This document shows, piece after piece, positions 46,038-55,034 of a stretch of 64,000 bases of DNA. A program made the translations under genes and the position numbers. Below the pieces are notes generated by a model. That model did not search any database. It was not told the origin of the DNA and saw only the letters and a list, made by a program, of their open reading frames with translations. Position 1 is the stretch's first letter. Each line of letters begins with the position of its first letter. The DNA is taken from assembly GCF_000164695.2 (NCBI RefSeq), contig NC_014643.1, forward strand, positions 1,922,001 to 1,986,000, given 5' to 3'. Source of the DNA: Rothia dentocariosa ATCC 17931. GTDB lineage: Bacteria > Actinomycetota > Actinomycetes > Actinomycetales > Micrococcaceae.

Positions 46038-47672
46038 GTGAACACCCCTGAAATCAGCACAGTACGTGACTCCGGTGCGGATAACGCTACCTCGGAGCAG
46101 GGGTACACTATAGGCGAGCTAATCCAGGTAACCTGTGAGACCCCCGCTCACGGAGGTGCACTCGTTGCACGTACGCACGCCGGGGTCGTTTTCGTACGGC
46201 ACGGTGTAGTGGGTGAAGAAGCCCAAGTTCGAATTACAGCAGTAGGCCCCAAAAACCGTTTCTACTTTGCAGATGTTGTAGCCGTCAAAGTGCCTGCACC
46301 AGTGCGCCGTAAGCATCCCTGGGCACAGGCAGATGCCCTCAAAACCCCCGAAGAACGTCAGAAACTCACCGGCATAGCAGAGCTTCTTGGCGGGATGGAG
46401 TATGGACACCTAGAACCCTCTGAACAACGGCGTTACAAAGCCGAGATCGTACGAACTCAGCTTCATCGCTTAGGCGGCATCCCTCTAGAATCACCACTCT
46501 TAACAAACCTTATCGTTGAGTCTATGCCTAATCGAGACCTCGTCGAAGGCGACCTCTCCTGGCGATCTCGTATACGGTACACCACCGCTAAAAGCATTGA
46601 AGACGGTACAACGTATTGGCGCATCGGCATGTACCCCTACCACAGCTCGCAGCCGGTACCCGTAGTTGATTTTCCCCTCGTGGCACGTGAACTGCGTGAC
46701 CTAGAACTTCACAAGCTCAACCTGCGGGGGGTTCGCGAACTAGAAGCAACGCTGTCTTCACGTGGGCGTATTCTGCTCCAATTCATGGTTGATCCCCGGT
46801 TTGAGACAACCCACGTCGCCAAAGAGATTGAAAGGCAGTGCATCCAGCTTTGGGGCGAGCTTGCTAAACGTAAAATCTCACTTTTCTTCACCCCCTACAG
46901 CGGATCGAAAGCAAAACCGAGCAAGCGTTCGGGGCAGCCCAGCGTGCATAGCCCTTATCGGCGTGTGCGTCAGGGAGATATACTCCTTGGCGGTGGGTTA
47001 CGTTCCGTAACCGAAGAAGTAAGTTTTGGTCCGCGAAGGTTCAGCTATCAGGTCTCCGCAGGTGGCTTCTGGCAGATTCACCGCTGTGCCCCCTCAACTC
47101 TCATGGGCACCATGTTAACCATGCTCCGCCCAACCTTAGGCGAATGCGCCCTCGACCTATACGCCGGTGCTGGACTATTTACAGCAGCGCTTGCGGATGC
47201 TGTCGGCTCAGAAGGAACGGTTATCAGCGTTGAAGGTTCCCCGGTAACGCACCGTGATGCGCGTTCCAACTTCGCTCCGGATGGTCCTTCCCGAAGCGAT
47301 AACTCCAAGGAAACCCGTGTTGAGGTTATTCGTGGAGACGTTGCGCAAAGCCTTCAAGATCTTAAAGCAGCACATAGCCTTGGCCAGATACCTACCCCGG
47401 ATGCCGTGGTACTTGACCCATCTCGCGAAGGGGCTAACCGCAAAGTTTTGGAACGCCTCAACGAACTCAAGCCCGGGCGCATTCTATATGTGGCATGTGA
47501 TCCTGCAGCCTTGGGACGCGATACAGCTATTTTGCGTGAACTAGGCTGGGATCTCGTACAGGTCCGGGCATTTGATATGTACCCTAATACGCATCATGTT
47601 GAGACGCTCGCTCTTTTTCACCGTGCGCCTGCGCGTATTCGTCCAGCGCGTCTGTCAAAACGTCATAAGTAA
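46038..47672 (+). CDS. Class I SAM-dependent RNA methyltransferase with TRAM domain
   Basis: 544-residue enzyme resembling RumA/TrmA uracil-C5 methyltransferases. The N-terminus is a TRAM-type RNA-binding domain (ELIQVTCETPAHGGALVAR); the C-terminal catalytic part has DLYAGAGLFT for SAM, LDPSREGANRKVLERL and YVACDPAALGRD with the catalytic Cys. Uracil in rRNA or tRNA is the likely target. Start GTG with AAGGAGAA upstream. It follows the APC permease and precedes dxs, as in related genomes. Confidence 0.9.
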   Translation: MNTPEISTVRDSGADNATSEQGYTIGELIQVTCETPAHGGALVARTHAGVVFVRHGVVGEEAQVRITAVGPKNRFYFADVVAVKVPAPVRRKHPWAQADALKTPEERQKLTGIAELLGGMEYGHLEPSEQRRYKAEIVRTQLHRLGGIPLESPLLTNLIVESMPNRDLVEGDLSWRSRIRYTTAKSIEDGTTYWRIGMYPYHSSQPVPVVDFPLVARELRDLELHKLNLRGVRELEATLSSRGRILLQFMVDPRFETTHVAKEIERQCIQLWGELAKRKISLFFTPYSGSKAKPSKRSGQPSVHSPYRRVRQGDILLGGGLRSVTEEVSFGPRRFSYQVSAGGFWQIHRCAPSTLMGTMLTMLRPTLGECALDLYAGAGLFTAALADAVGSEGTVISVEGSPVTHRDARSNFAPDGPSRSDNSKETRVEVIRGDVAQSLQDLKAAHSLGQIPTPDAVVLDPSREGANRKVLERLNELKPGRILYVACDPAALGRDTAILRELGWDLVQVRAFDMYPNTHHVETLALFHRAPARIRPARLSKRHK

Positions 47673-47836
47673 ATTCTCGTAGAGACAGCAAAACTGTATG
47701 TACCTAAGATGGCGAACACGGTAACCATGACTTTTTTCGGCAACCTTCAAATGGGTATATATAACCTAACCCGTTAGAATTTAACTGTTAGACCTAGAGG
47801 TACATTGTTGACCTCAACCGTGCAGAAGGAGAGTGT

Positions 47837-49846
47837 ATGTCTGCTGAGAACGAGGCGAACAAGGAATCCTCAGGGCTCTTGTCCGATATTCGTGAACCTC
47901 GGGATTTGCGCCCCCTCAGCTACGAGCAGCTGCGTGAACTCGCTGAAGAGATCCGTCAGTTTATCGTAACGAATGTTTCTGCAACGGGTGGTCATTTAGG
48001 CCCCAATCTTGGTGTTGTTGAGCTGACTCTTGGTATCCACCGTATTTTTGATTCGCCCCACGATTCTATTCTCTTTGATACAGGGCATCAGTCCTATGTG
48101 CACAAGCTGGTGACCGGTCGTCACGCCTTTGACACCCTGCGCCAAAAGGGCGGGTTGTCGGGGTATCCGGATCGTGGCGAGTCTGAACACGATATTATTC
48201 AGTCCTCGCACGCTTCATCATCAATTTCCTGGGCTGATGGTATTTCACGCGCCTACGCTCTCAACGGAGAAAATGACCGCTATACGGTGGTTTTAATCGG
48301 TGATGGTGCGTTGACCGGAGGCATGGCCTGGGAAGCCGTGAATAATATCGCTGCCGACCGTAGTCGTAAAGTCGTTATTGTAGTCAATGACAATGGTCGA
48401 TCGTATGCGCCTACTATTGGCGGTTTTGCTAACCAGCTGACGGCACTTAAGCACGAGGTGCAGCAGCAGGTTGACCGTATGCGTCTTGACCATCGATATG
48501 ATCGGGCGCTTGATGCTATGCGCCGTGGTCTGCAGCGTGGCGGCCCGCTGGGGCAGATGATTTACCGGGGGCTGCACGGCATGAAGGTCGGTATTAAGGA
48601 CGTTGTGGTCCCCAAGGGTATTTTTGAAGATCTCGGCATGAAATATGTTGGTCCAATTGATGGGCACGATCAAGAAGCTGTTGAGACCGCCTTGCGTGCC
48701 GCTAAGAACTACGGCGGCCCGGTGATTGTGCACGCTATTACAGAGAAAGGACACGGCTACGCTCCGGCACGTGCGAATGATGATGATCAATTCCATGCGG
48801 TAGGAAGGATTGATCCTCTTACCGGTAGGCCTGTCTCAACCAGCACCGAAGAGTCATGGACGAGTGTTTTCGGTCGTGAGATCAAACAGATCGCGGATGA
48901 ACGCGAAGACATTGTAGGCATTACCGGTGCCATGCTCATTCCTGTTGGTCTACGTGAATTCGCGCAAGCGCATCCGAACAGAGTCATTGATGTTGGTATC
49001 GCAGAACAGCACGCCGTTGCGATGAGCGCAGGCTTGGCATACGGCGGTATGCACCCTGTGGTGGCACTCTATGCAACATTCTTAAACCGTGGCTTCGACC
49101 AGCTCTTGATGGATGTTGCCCTTCACAAGGCGGGCGTGACTCTGGTTCTTGACCGCTCCGGCATTACTGGACCTGACGGCGCAAGTCACCACGGCATGTG
49201 GGACTTATCGCTTCTGCAGTTTATTCCTGGGTTAAACTTGGCCGCTCCACGCGATGCTGCGACGCTTCGTGAAGCGCTTCGTGAAGCCGTCGCTATTGAT
49301 GATGCACCGACCGTTGTCAGGTACCCAAAGGGGTCGGTGGGTGAAGATATCGCTGCCCTGGAACGCCGCTCTGACGGGGTGGATGTGCTGACCCGCACCG
49401 GGCGGCCGCATCCTGAAACTGGGCAGCGCGATGTGCTGTTTGTTGCCGTTGGCGCCATGGCACGGGTAGCGCTCGAAGTGTCTGAGCGCCTTGCCGAGCA
49501 GGGCATTCATTCGACGGTGATTGATCCGCGATGGGTTATGCCGGTTCCGCATTCGGTGGTGGATTTTGCACGAGACCACCGCATCGTTGTGACTCTCGAA
49601 GATGGTGTGCGTGCGGGCGGTGTGGGTTCACGCATTCGCCAAGAGATGCGTGCGGCTGGTGTGGACACGGCGTTGAGTGAGCTCGGCTTACCGGCAGAAT
49701 TTATACCGCATGCGTCACGTGAGGAAATCCTGGAAGATGTTGGTTTGTGCGCGGAAACCATTACTGCCGATATTCTCGCGCAGCTTGCGGGTGATAAGGT
49801 TCCCTTCGCACGCGAAGAAGGGCAAAAGCCTCGGCATACTCAGTAA
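47837..49846 (+). CDS. dxs: 1-Deoxy-D-xylulose-5-phosphate synthase
   Basis: First enzyme of the MEP isoprenoid pathway; condenses pyruvate and glyceraldehyde-3-phosphate using thiamine diphosphate. The TPP site is GDGALTGGMAWEAVNN, the first Glu region is in DVGIAEQHAVAMSAG, and FDTGHQSYVHKLVTGR is diagnostic. 669 residues is normal. GAAGGAGAG precedes the ATG. It ends with a strong bidirectional terminator. Confidence 0.97.
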   Translation: MSAENEANKESSGLLSDIREPRDLRPLSYEQLRELAEEIRQFIVTNVSATGGHLGPNLGVVELTLGIHRIFDSPHDSILFDTGHQSYVHKLVTGRHAFDTLRQKGGLSGYPDRGESEHDIIQSSHASSSISWADGISRAYALNGENDRYTVVLIGDGALTGGMAWEAVNNIAADRSRKVVIVVNDNGRSYAPTIGGFANQLTALKHEVQQQVDRMRLDHRYDRALDAMRRGLQRGGPLGQMIYRGLHGMKVGIKDVVVPKGIFEDLGMKYVGPIDGHDQEAVETALRAAKNYGGPVIVHAITEKGHGYAPARANDDDQFHAVGRIDPLTGRPVSTSTEESWTSVFGREIKQIADEREDIVGITGAMLIPVGLREFAQAHPNRVIDVGIAEQHAVAMSAGLAYGGMHPVVALYATFLNRGFDQLLMDVALHKAGVTLVLDRSGITGPDGASHHGMWDLSLLQFIPGLNLAAPRDAATLREALREAVAIDDAPTVVRYPKGSVGEDIAALERRSDGVDVLTRTGRPHPETGQRDVLFVAVGAMARVALEVSERLAEQGIHSTVIDPRWVMPVPHSVVDFARDHRIVVTLEDGVRAGGVGSRIRQEMRAAGVDTALSELGLPAEFIPHASREEILEDVGLCAETITADILAQLAGDKVPFAREEGQKPRHTQ

Positions 49847-49879
49847 TTTTTTTGTGGTGCTTTACCGAGTGCAAAAAAT

Positions 49880-49922
49880 AAAACGTTGGGGTGTTTAGAT
49901 TTTCACACACCCCAACGTTTTT
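49880..49922. terminator. Bidirectional terminator, dxs / Rieske
   Basis: AAAACGTTGGGGTGT pairs with ACACCCCAACGTTTT, with T-runs on both outer sides, between convergent genes. Confidence 0.9.
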
Positions 49923-49984
49923 ATTGACATGAAATCTAGACGTTAAAAACTAACGTGCCGCCAATACTAATGTGTGAAAGATAC

Positions 49985-50506
49985 CTAGCCCCCAACAATG
50001 ATCCTGCCGTCTTTCGCCTCTGCTTTATAGGATTTCAACGGCGACTCGGCAGGACCGCCTTTGACTGCACCATCAGCGAGCGCAAACTGAGAACCATGGC
50101 ATGGGCACACAATTTGGCTGTTGTTTTGTACGTTGAGTTGGCATCCTTGGTGGGTGCAGGTGGAGCTAAAAGCCTTGAAGACACCGTTTTCAGGCTGAGA
50201 TACGATAACGGTAACGCCGCCTTTGGTAAGTTTCGCCGCTTTGCCGACGGGTACCTCCGAAGCAGCCGCAATATCGGTGGGGGACTCTGGCCCGGCAGCA
50301 CCGTTACCGCCCCCTCCGCCACCACCGCTGGAACCTTCGGCACAGGCGCTTAAAGCAAGAGCTCCTGCGGTAGCTGTAGCCCCCGCTACGAGTGCATTTC
50401 GGCGCGAAAGTTTATGCTCCAGCTCCTGAATGCTCTGAGAGCTTGGCTCGTGCCCAGAAATTTCTGATTGTGCGCACGAACAGGTGCACGATGGTACTTC
50501 GTTCAT
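49985..50506 (-). CDS. Rieske [2Fe-2S] lipoprotein
   Basis: 173-residue exported protein. RRNALVAGATATAGALALSACAEG combines a twin-arginine-like start with the lipobox LSAC, so it is probably a folded, lipid-anchored outer-face protein. The mature domain has CTHQGC and CPCHGSQF, the four iron-sulphur ligands of a Rieske fold. The Gly/Ser-rich linker lies between. It is not next to cytochrome bc genes, so an electron partner is not obvious. AAGGAGGAA precedes the ATG. Confidence 0.92.
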   Translation of the reverse strand: MNEVPSCTCSCAQSEISGHEPSSQSIQELEHKLSRRNALVAGATATAGALALSACAEGSSGGGGGGGNGAAGPESPTDIAAASEVPVGKAAKLTKGGVTVIVSQPENGVFKAFSSTCTHQGCQLNVQNNSQIVCPCHGSQFALADGAVKGGPAESPLKSYKAEAKDGRIIVGG

Positions 50507-50698
50507 CGTTCCTCCTTGAATTCCCCGGTGTGTGAAGCCGGGCTTGTGTGATGCTGAGGCGACCGTACCTGTGGGATAGCTGCGTGTCGCTCTTTTATAA
50601 ATCTAGAAGATAAATCGTATGCACGCGAATAAGCCGTTTTGTTGTGTGGCGCGTGCCTCCATATTTTTCTTGGGTTGAGAGATCCATGTATTAAGGCA

Positions 50699-51973
50699 TT
50701 AGCCAAGGTGTCGCTGGAAAACTTCATGAAGATCCGGGGCGAGGATTTCAATCTGCCACGGGCGCACATCATGCGAGCGAAGAGCCTCAAGAAGGGCCTC
50801 TTGAGAGTAAGGCTCGGGCGGATCCCAGCACAGACGCCGTATACAATCAGCGCTGATAATATTCTGTGCTGGAATATTGAGCCGCTCTGACTCCCGTTGT
50901 ACTATCTTCCGCACTTCGCTAAGAATCTCTAGTGAAATAGGGCGTTTCGTTTCCCAAGCTTTAAGCGGGGGAGGCGCGGTTGCCGGAATGGTATAGGGCG
51001 CCGGGTCCTCACCCCGAGAAGCTGATACTATCGCACGCACCCAGCGGGGACCTTCACGTTTCAACAGTCGAGTACGGAACCCCGGAATCGCCATGATAGC
51101 TGGTACATTACGAGGCATTTTCTGCGCAGCCTCAACAAGTGCGGCATCTGAGAGTAAAGCCTTAGAATCTATATCTTTCTTCTGCGCTAATTTATCGCGC
51201 TCGAACCAAAGATTCCGCAGGGCTGTTAGTTGCGGTACGGACCGGAGCGTGTTCCGTCCCTTCGCTTTCCTCCACCGTTCGGCTTTCTTCGCAGCAGGGT
51301 CAGCGGGCGGCAGTGAACAGAGATAGGCAAATTCCTGGCGGGCATACTCAAGTTTTCCCTGGTCTTCTAAAACCTCTTCCAAGGCATCGCGTAAGTCTGC
51401 TAGTACATCAACATCAAGGCATGCGTAGTTCAGCCAAGACTCTGGCAAAGGACGCTGTGACCAGTCTTCTTGGGAATGCTTTTTCTCAAGTTTGTACCCT
51501 AGAAGCTCTTCGACAACAGCTCCCAGGTTCACCCGTTCCAGACCCGCTAAACGTGCACCGAGCTCGGTATCAAAGAGAAGACGCGGTCGCATTCCAAGAA
51601 GATCCAGACTCGGAAAATCCTGGGTTGCTGCGTGAATAATCCATTCGGCATCTGCTAGAGCATCGTTGATGATCCTAAGGTCAGAAAAAGCTTCGGGATC
51701 GATCAGGTAGAGCTTATCTTCGCGTTTCAGCTGTACCAAGAAAGCCCTGATCCCGTACTGTATACCCTGTGCGCGTTCCGTATCGACAGCAACCGGACCG
51801 GATGCAGCACGCAAAGATTCAGCAGCACGTTCAAGCGCCCTCTCCGTGTTAATAATAGAGGGGACCGGAACAGACGGGGTAGTTAGCGGAATAACATCAG
51901 GAACCGTGAAATCAGCAGGTAATCCGAGCATAGGTGGGAGTTTGATAGGCTCGGTACTCGGGCTGAGACTCAT
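50699..51973 (-). CDS. HRDC domain protein, RNase D-like
   Basis: 424-residue protein of the RNase D family. Nuclease residues appear in VAVDTERAQG (DxE) and NYACLDVDVL (the Tyr-x3-Asp pair), and the C-terminal half fits one or two HRDC domains. A 3'-exonuclease role in tRNA or small RNA trimming is the family expectation. The N-terminus is Pro/Ser-rich. It starts at ATG 51973 with AAGGAACC upstream. Confidence 0.88.
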   Translation of the reverse strand: MSLSPSTEPIKLPPMLGLPADFTVPDVIPLTTPSVPVPSIINTERALERAAESLRAASGPVAVDTERAQGIQYGIRAFLVQLKREDKLYLIDPEAFSDLRIINDALADAEWIIHAATQDFPSLDLLGMRPRLLFDTELGARLAGLERVNLGAVVEELLGYKLEKKHSQEDWSQRPLPESWLNYACLDVDVLADLRDALEEVLEDQGKLEYARQEFAYLCSLPPADPAAKKAERWRKAKGRNTLRSVPQLTALRNLWFERDKLAQKKDIDSKALLSDAALVEAAQKMPRNVPAIMAIPGFRTRLLKREGPRWVRAIVSASRGEDPAPYTIPATAPPPLKAWETKRPISLEILSEVRKIVQRESERLNIPAQNIISADCIRRLCWDPPEPYSQEALLEALRSHDVRPWQIEILAPDLHEVFQRHLG

Positions 51974-52146
51974 CTGAAAGTGGTTCCTTGAATATCCGTT
52001 TCTGGTAGCTCCCTCGACGGGGCTGAAAACAATGACTCCACCATTCTACCCGTTGCCGCTGTGCGTTACATGTTTCTTCAAATATACCGAAAACCCAAAG
52101 ACCGGCACCGGGCTAACAGCAGTATTGTCTCGTAAATAGCTCTAGC

Positions 52147-52563
52147 TTACGACTTTTGCGGTTCCAATGTGAGACAGACAGAATTGATGCAATACCGCAG
52201 ATCAGTCGGAGTATCGTATCCTTCGCCTTCAAACACGTGACCCAGATGCGAATCGCAGGCGGCACAACGTACCTCTACTCGGCGCATCCCTAACGTGGTG
52301 TCTTCCAGATACCGCACACGATCTTCGGCGAGTGGAGCGAAGAAAGAGGGCCAGCCGCAGTGCGACTCGAACTTCTCAGCAGAGCGGAAAAGCTCGGTCC
52401 CACAGGCTCGGCACGAATACACACCCTCGGTTTTCGTATCCCAGTATTCGCCGGTGAAAGCACGTTCGGTGCCGCCTTCACGCAGTACCGCGTATTCTTC
52501 GGGTTTGAGAACTTCACGCCAATTCTTCGCAATTTTACCGACACCTGGTAGTGAGTTTCCCAC
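52147..52563 (-). CDS. msrB: Peptide-methionine (R)-S-oxide reductase
   Basis: Repairs R-methionine sulphoxide in proteins. 138 residues. A structural Zn site is formed by CRACG and CAACDSHLGHVF, and the catalytic Cys lies in RYCINSVCL. The start is the GTG at 52563, with GAAGGAG upstream; the long upstream frame is another frame of a GNAT-like fragment. It is the last gene of a ybaK / fragment / msrB run; msrA lies 9 kb away. Confidence 0.93.
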   Translation of the reverse strand: MGNSLPGVGKIAKNWREVLKPEEYAVLREGGTERAFTGEYWDTKTEGVYSCRACGTELFRSAEKFESHCGWPSFFAPLAEDRVRYLEDTTLGMRRVEVRCAACDSHLGHVFEGEGYDTPTDLRYCINSVCLTLEPQKS

Positions 52564-52585
52564 TGCTACTCCTTCAAATCTTCTC

Positions 52586-52804
52586 TTATGAGCTGTCGTC
52601 GTTATAACGGTGCTGGCTCGGGTTTTGTTCCCGATGGTACAGGGTACGCACCACCATATCCTCATAGTGAGCGAGTGAATCTGCGGGTCGCCCCAAATAC
52701 TCCATGACGCGCGTATCCCTGAACAGCGCATACCATTCGGCAGCGTCCTCCGCTGCAGGGATCCGCAGCTCAAGACACGGCTGCTCAGGCGCGAAGAGGC
52801 GCAT
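52586..52804 (-). pseudogene. Truncated GNAT-like fragment
   Basis: 72 codons, beginning LRIPAAEDAAEWYALFRDTRVMEYLGRPAD, match the N-terminal part of RimJ-type GNAT acetyltransferases, but the acetyl-CoA site and the C-terminal half are absent. Its start overlaps ybaK and its stop is 22 bases before msrB. Either a remnant of a complete gene once in this operon, or a short protein of its own. I call it a fragment. Confidence 0.5.
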
Positions 52805-53285
52805 AGTTGCCGCCGGTGAGTTTAAGCAAGTCGGCGGGGGAGAGCTCAATATCAAGCCCGCGTTTACCGCCAGAGACCAAGATAGTTTGATACTGCTCAG
52901 CGCTGGCATCCAAAAGCGTGGGGGAAGGAGTTTTCTGCCCTAACGGCGAAATACCACCCACCACATATCCAGTGCGGCGCTCGGCAACCTTCGGATCGCA
53001 CATGGAGGCGCTCTTCCAACCAAGGGCGTGTGCCGCCGCTTTCAGGTTTAGCTGCCCACTCACCGGCACTACCGCCACCGCAAAATCTTTGTCATGAACA
53101 ATAAGAAGCGTTTTAAATACCTGCTCAGGATTGGCGCCAAGTTTCTGCGCGGCCTCCAACCCAAAGGAGGTTTCTCCCTCCACATGCTCGTACTCACGAA
53201 TCTCAAAAGGAGTCTTAGTTTCCTTCAAGAGCGCGACCGCAGCGGTGGAGGCACCTTTCTTGCCGCCTTTATTCTTTTTAGCCAT
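52785..53285 (-). CDS. ybaK: YbaK/EbsC family aminoacyl-tRNA deacylase
   Basis: 166-residue editing factor that hydrolyses Cys-tRNA(Pro). The Pro-rich core includes GLEAAQKLGANPEQVFKTL, AVAVVPVSGQLNLKAAA and YVVGGISPLGQKT with the conserved glycines. A Lys/Gly-rich N-terminus is present. The start codon has no strong ribosome site. The stop overlaps the downstream GNAT-like fragment. Operon with msrB is likely. Confidence 0.9.
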   Translation of the reverse strand: MAKKNKGGKKGASTAAVALLKETKTPFEIREYEHVEGETSFGLEAAQKLGANPEQVFKTLLIVHDKDFAVAVVPVSGQLNLKAAAHALGWKSASMCDPKVAERRTGYVVGGISPLGQKTPSPTLLDASAEQYQTILVSGGKRGLDIELSPADLLKLTGGNYAPLRA

Positions 53286-53373
53286 GAAGACTATTCTACG
53301 AAAACGTGAGGTGAACCCCTAAGGTATGTATCACCTTTACCTGCGTAGGGATGGCGTGCCTGCAAGCGTTAGG

Positions 53374-54300
53374 CTACACAACGTTTTCCAGCATAGCGGG
53401 TTTCTGACTAGGAGAATTAGCCGATTCATCTTCAATTGAGATACCAAAGTCGGTGACTGTACTCAGATCGTGCTCTGTCATGGTTGTGATCCCTGCACCG
53501 CGACCAGCAGAATTGAGGATTCCAGATCCCACAATATTGCCCTGAGCATCGTAAAACCAGAGTTTATAGACCTTTCCTTCGGGTAGCGCAGGCAGATTTG
53601 TCGTTGAAACACCCGCCATGTTGTGGGAAGGGGAGTACATGACCGATACTGGCATACCGTTGACTTTACCTTGGGCCATTGAAAGGTCAGGAGCCATGCT
53701 GATTTGCTCGACGATCGACTGGTCGCCAGGTCGTGCAGCTGCCGGATGTGCTGGAGCCGAAGAGGACACCCTCGCGGCTTGAAGCTCCTGGGAGGTACGT
53801 TCTAGTTGCTGATGCTGCGTGAAACCCCATATGCCCAGACCAGCAGCGATAATAATACTTGCCGCAGCCGTCATGCGCGATGGTGAGAATTTACCCTGGG
53901 TCCCGAACCAACGCCGTTTAGCTCGTGCATAAGCGGAATCCTCTGAGTCTGCGATAGCTTGAGCGTTGTCTGCATTATCTGATGCAAAGTAACCTTCGGA
54001 ATCGGCATGATCACTCTTATGCTCGGCATTCACATCATCTGTACCTAGCTCATTAACTGGCTGGATTTGCTCGGTATGTGCAACCTGCGCCATCACACGC
54101 GCTTTAAGCTCAGCGGACGGTTCTTGCGGAGTGAGCGAAGTACCAAAAACCTCAGAGAGAACCGCAGCATCGGCCTTAGCATCTTCGCGTTCGTGTTTGG
54201 GGGCCCACGATTCAAACGCTATACGTTGCGTTGGTGAAAGCGTGTGAAGGGCGTAGTCGAGTTTATTGGGGAAATCTTCGGGATAGTCTTTAGTGCTCAC
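53374..54300 (-). CDS. rskA: Anti-sigma factor RskA
   Basis: 308-residue membrane anti-sigma factor that binds SigK. A single membrane segment (ASIIIAAGLGIWGF, near residue 150) divides an N-terminal cytoplasmic part, with the sigma-binding region near YALHTLSPTQRIAFESW, from an extracytoplasmic domain ending LSTVTDFGISIEDES. The GTG at 54300 is chosen because GGAGGG lies five bases upstream and it overlaps the sigK stop as GTGAGCACTAA, an 11-base overlap that suggests coupled synthesis. Confidence 0.92.
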   Translation of the reverse strand: MSTKDYPEDFPNKLDYALHTLSPTQRIAFESWAPKHEREDAKADAAVLSEVFGTSLTPQEPSAELKARVMAQVAHTEQIQPVNELGTDDVNAEHKSDHADSEGYFASDNADNAQAIADSEDSAYARAKRRWFGTQGKFSPSRMTAAASIIIAAGLGIWGFTQHQQLERTSQELQAARVSSSAPAHPAAARPGDQSIVEQISMAPDLSMAQGKVNGMPVSVMYSPSHNMAGVSTTNLPALPEGKVYKLWFYDAQGNIVGSGILNSAGRGAGITTMTEHDLSTVTDFGISIEDESANSPSQKPAMLENVV

Positions 54301-54919
54301 GGGTGCCCTCCAATCGTTCACGTAGTTTCTGCATGCCAGCGCGCATGCGGGTTTTGACAGTTCCTAGAGGAATGCCCGTTTCATCGGAGATCTCGCGCTG
54401 TGATTTACCTCCGAAATATGCCATGGTGAGCAGCTGGGCTTGTTCGCGTGGAATACCCGATAGAGCATGATGAACCTCCTCCGTATCCATAAAAGCAGCT
54501 ATTGCGTCATCAACATGATGATAAGATTCGCGATACTCCTCAAGACCGCGTGTGAAATCACGTTCTGTGGAGGCTGCAACGGAGCGCACCCTATCAACCG
54601 CACGGCGGTGAGCAATAGTTGCAGCCCACGACAACACGGTACCCCGTTCTGCACGGTATAAAGGCGCTTTTTGCCATATTTCTAGAAAAACTTCTTGAGT
54701 AACTTCTTCCGCATGCGTTCGGTTATGAAGAATGCGGTTAATAAGCGCGTACAGACGCGGAACAAGCGCATCGTATAGAGCTTCAAAACAGTGTTCGTTT
54801 CCTGCGGCAGCACACTCCATCAACGCAGTTAAGCGCTGATATTCCTGAGGAATTTGGGTGGCTTTTTGAGCTTCTTGATACGCCGAAGTCACCTGACGAT
54901 CCAAAAAAGTCATGGTCAT
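54290..54919 (-). CDS. sigK: RNA polymerase sigma factor SigK
   Basis: Group IV (ECF) sigma factor of 209 residues. Region 2 has EEVTQEVFLEIWQKAPLY and the DNA-melting part SWAATIAHRRAVDRVR; region 4 has GKSQREISDETGIPLGTVKTRMRAG. In mycobacteria SigK is held by RskA and drives its own operon plus mpt70/mpt83 and dipZ. Here rskA follows with overlap, and dipZ lies on the other side, so the pair and the target are adjacent. A SigK-type promoter lies 36 bases upstream of the start. Confidence 0.93.
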   Translation of the reverse strand: MTMTFLDRQVTSAYQEAQKATQIPQEYQRLTALMECAAAGNEHCFEALYDALVPRLYALINRILHNRTHAEEVTQEVFLEIWQKAPLYRAERGTVLSWAATIAHRRAVDRVRSVAASTERDFTRGLEEYRESYHHVDDAIAAFMDTEEVHHALSGIPREQAQLLTMAYFGGKSQREISDETGIPLGTVKTRMRAGMQKLRERLEGTREH

Positions 54920-54954
54920 ATCATCTCACGCCCTATGATGACATTTGATTATTG

Positions 54955-54982
54955 TGTCGGTGATAAGCGAAGTTTAGGTATG
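54955..54982 (-). promoter_or_regulatory. SigK-type promoter upstream of sigK
   Basis: On the minus strand: CATACC (54982-54977), 16 bases, then CCGACA (54960-54955). It has the same spacing and shape as the two promoters at 55505 and 55682, so autoregulation is likely. Confidence 0.6.
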
Positions 54983-54983
54983 T

Positions 54984-55015
54984 TTTACACCCTAGAAAAT
55001 ATTCCAGGGTGTAAA
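54984..55015. promoter_or_regulatory. Perfect inverted repeat flanking the sigK -35
   Basis: TTTACACCCT and AGGGTGTAAA are perfect 10-base arms with a 12-base spacer, ending one base before the -35 of the sigK promoter. It may be an activator site or the terminator of the lipoprotein gene (whose stop is 20 bases away). Confidence 0.5.
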
Positions 55016-55034
55016 GCAGCATACCGGCAAAATA

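Noticed and set aside
47750..47836. Riboswitch (TPP or other) upstream of dxs
   Set aside because: No conserved TPP or other riboswitch core could be identified in this short region.
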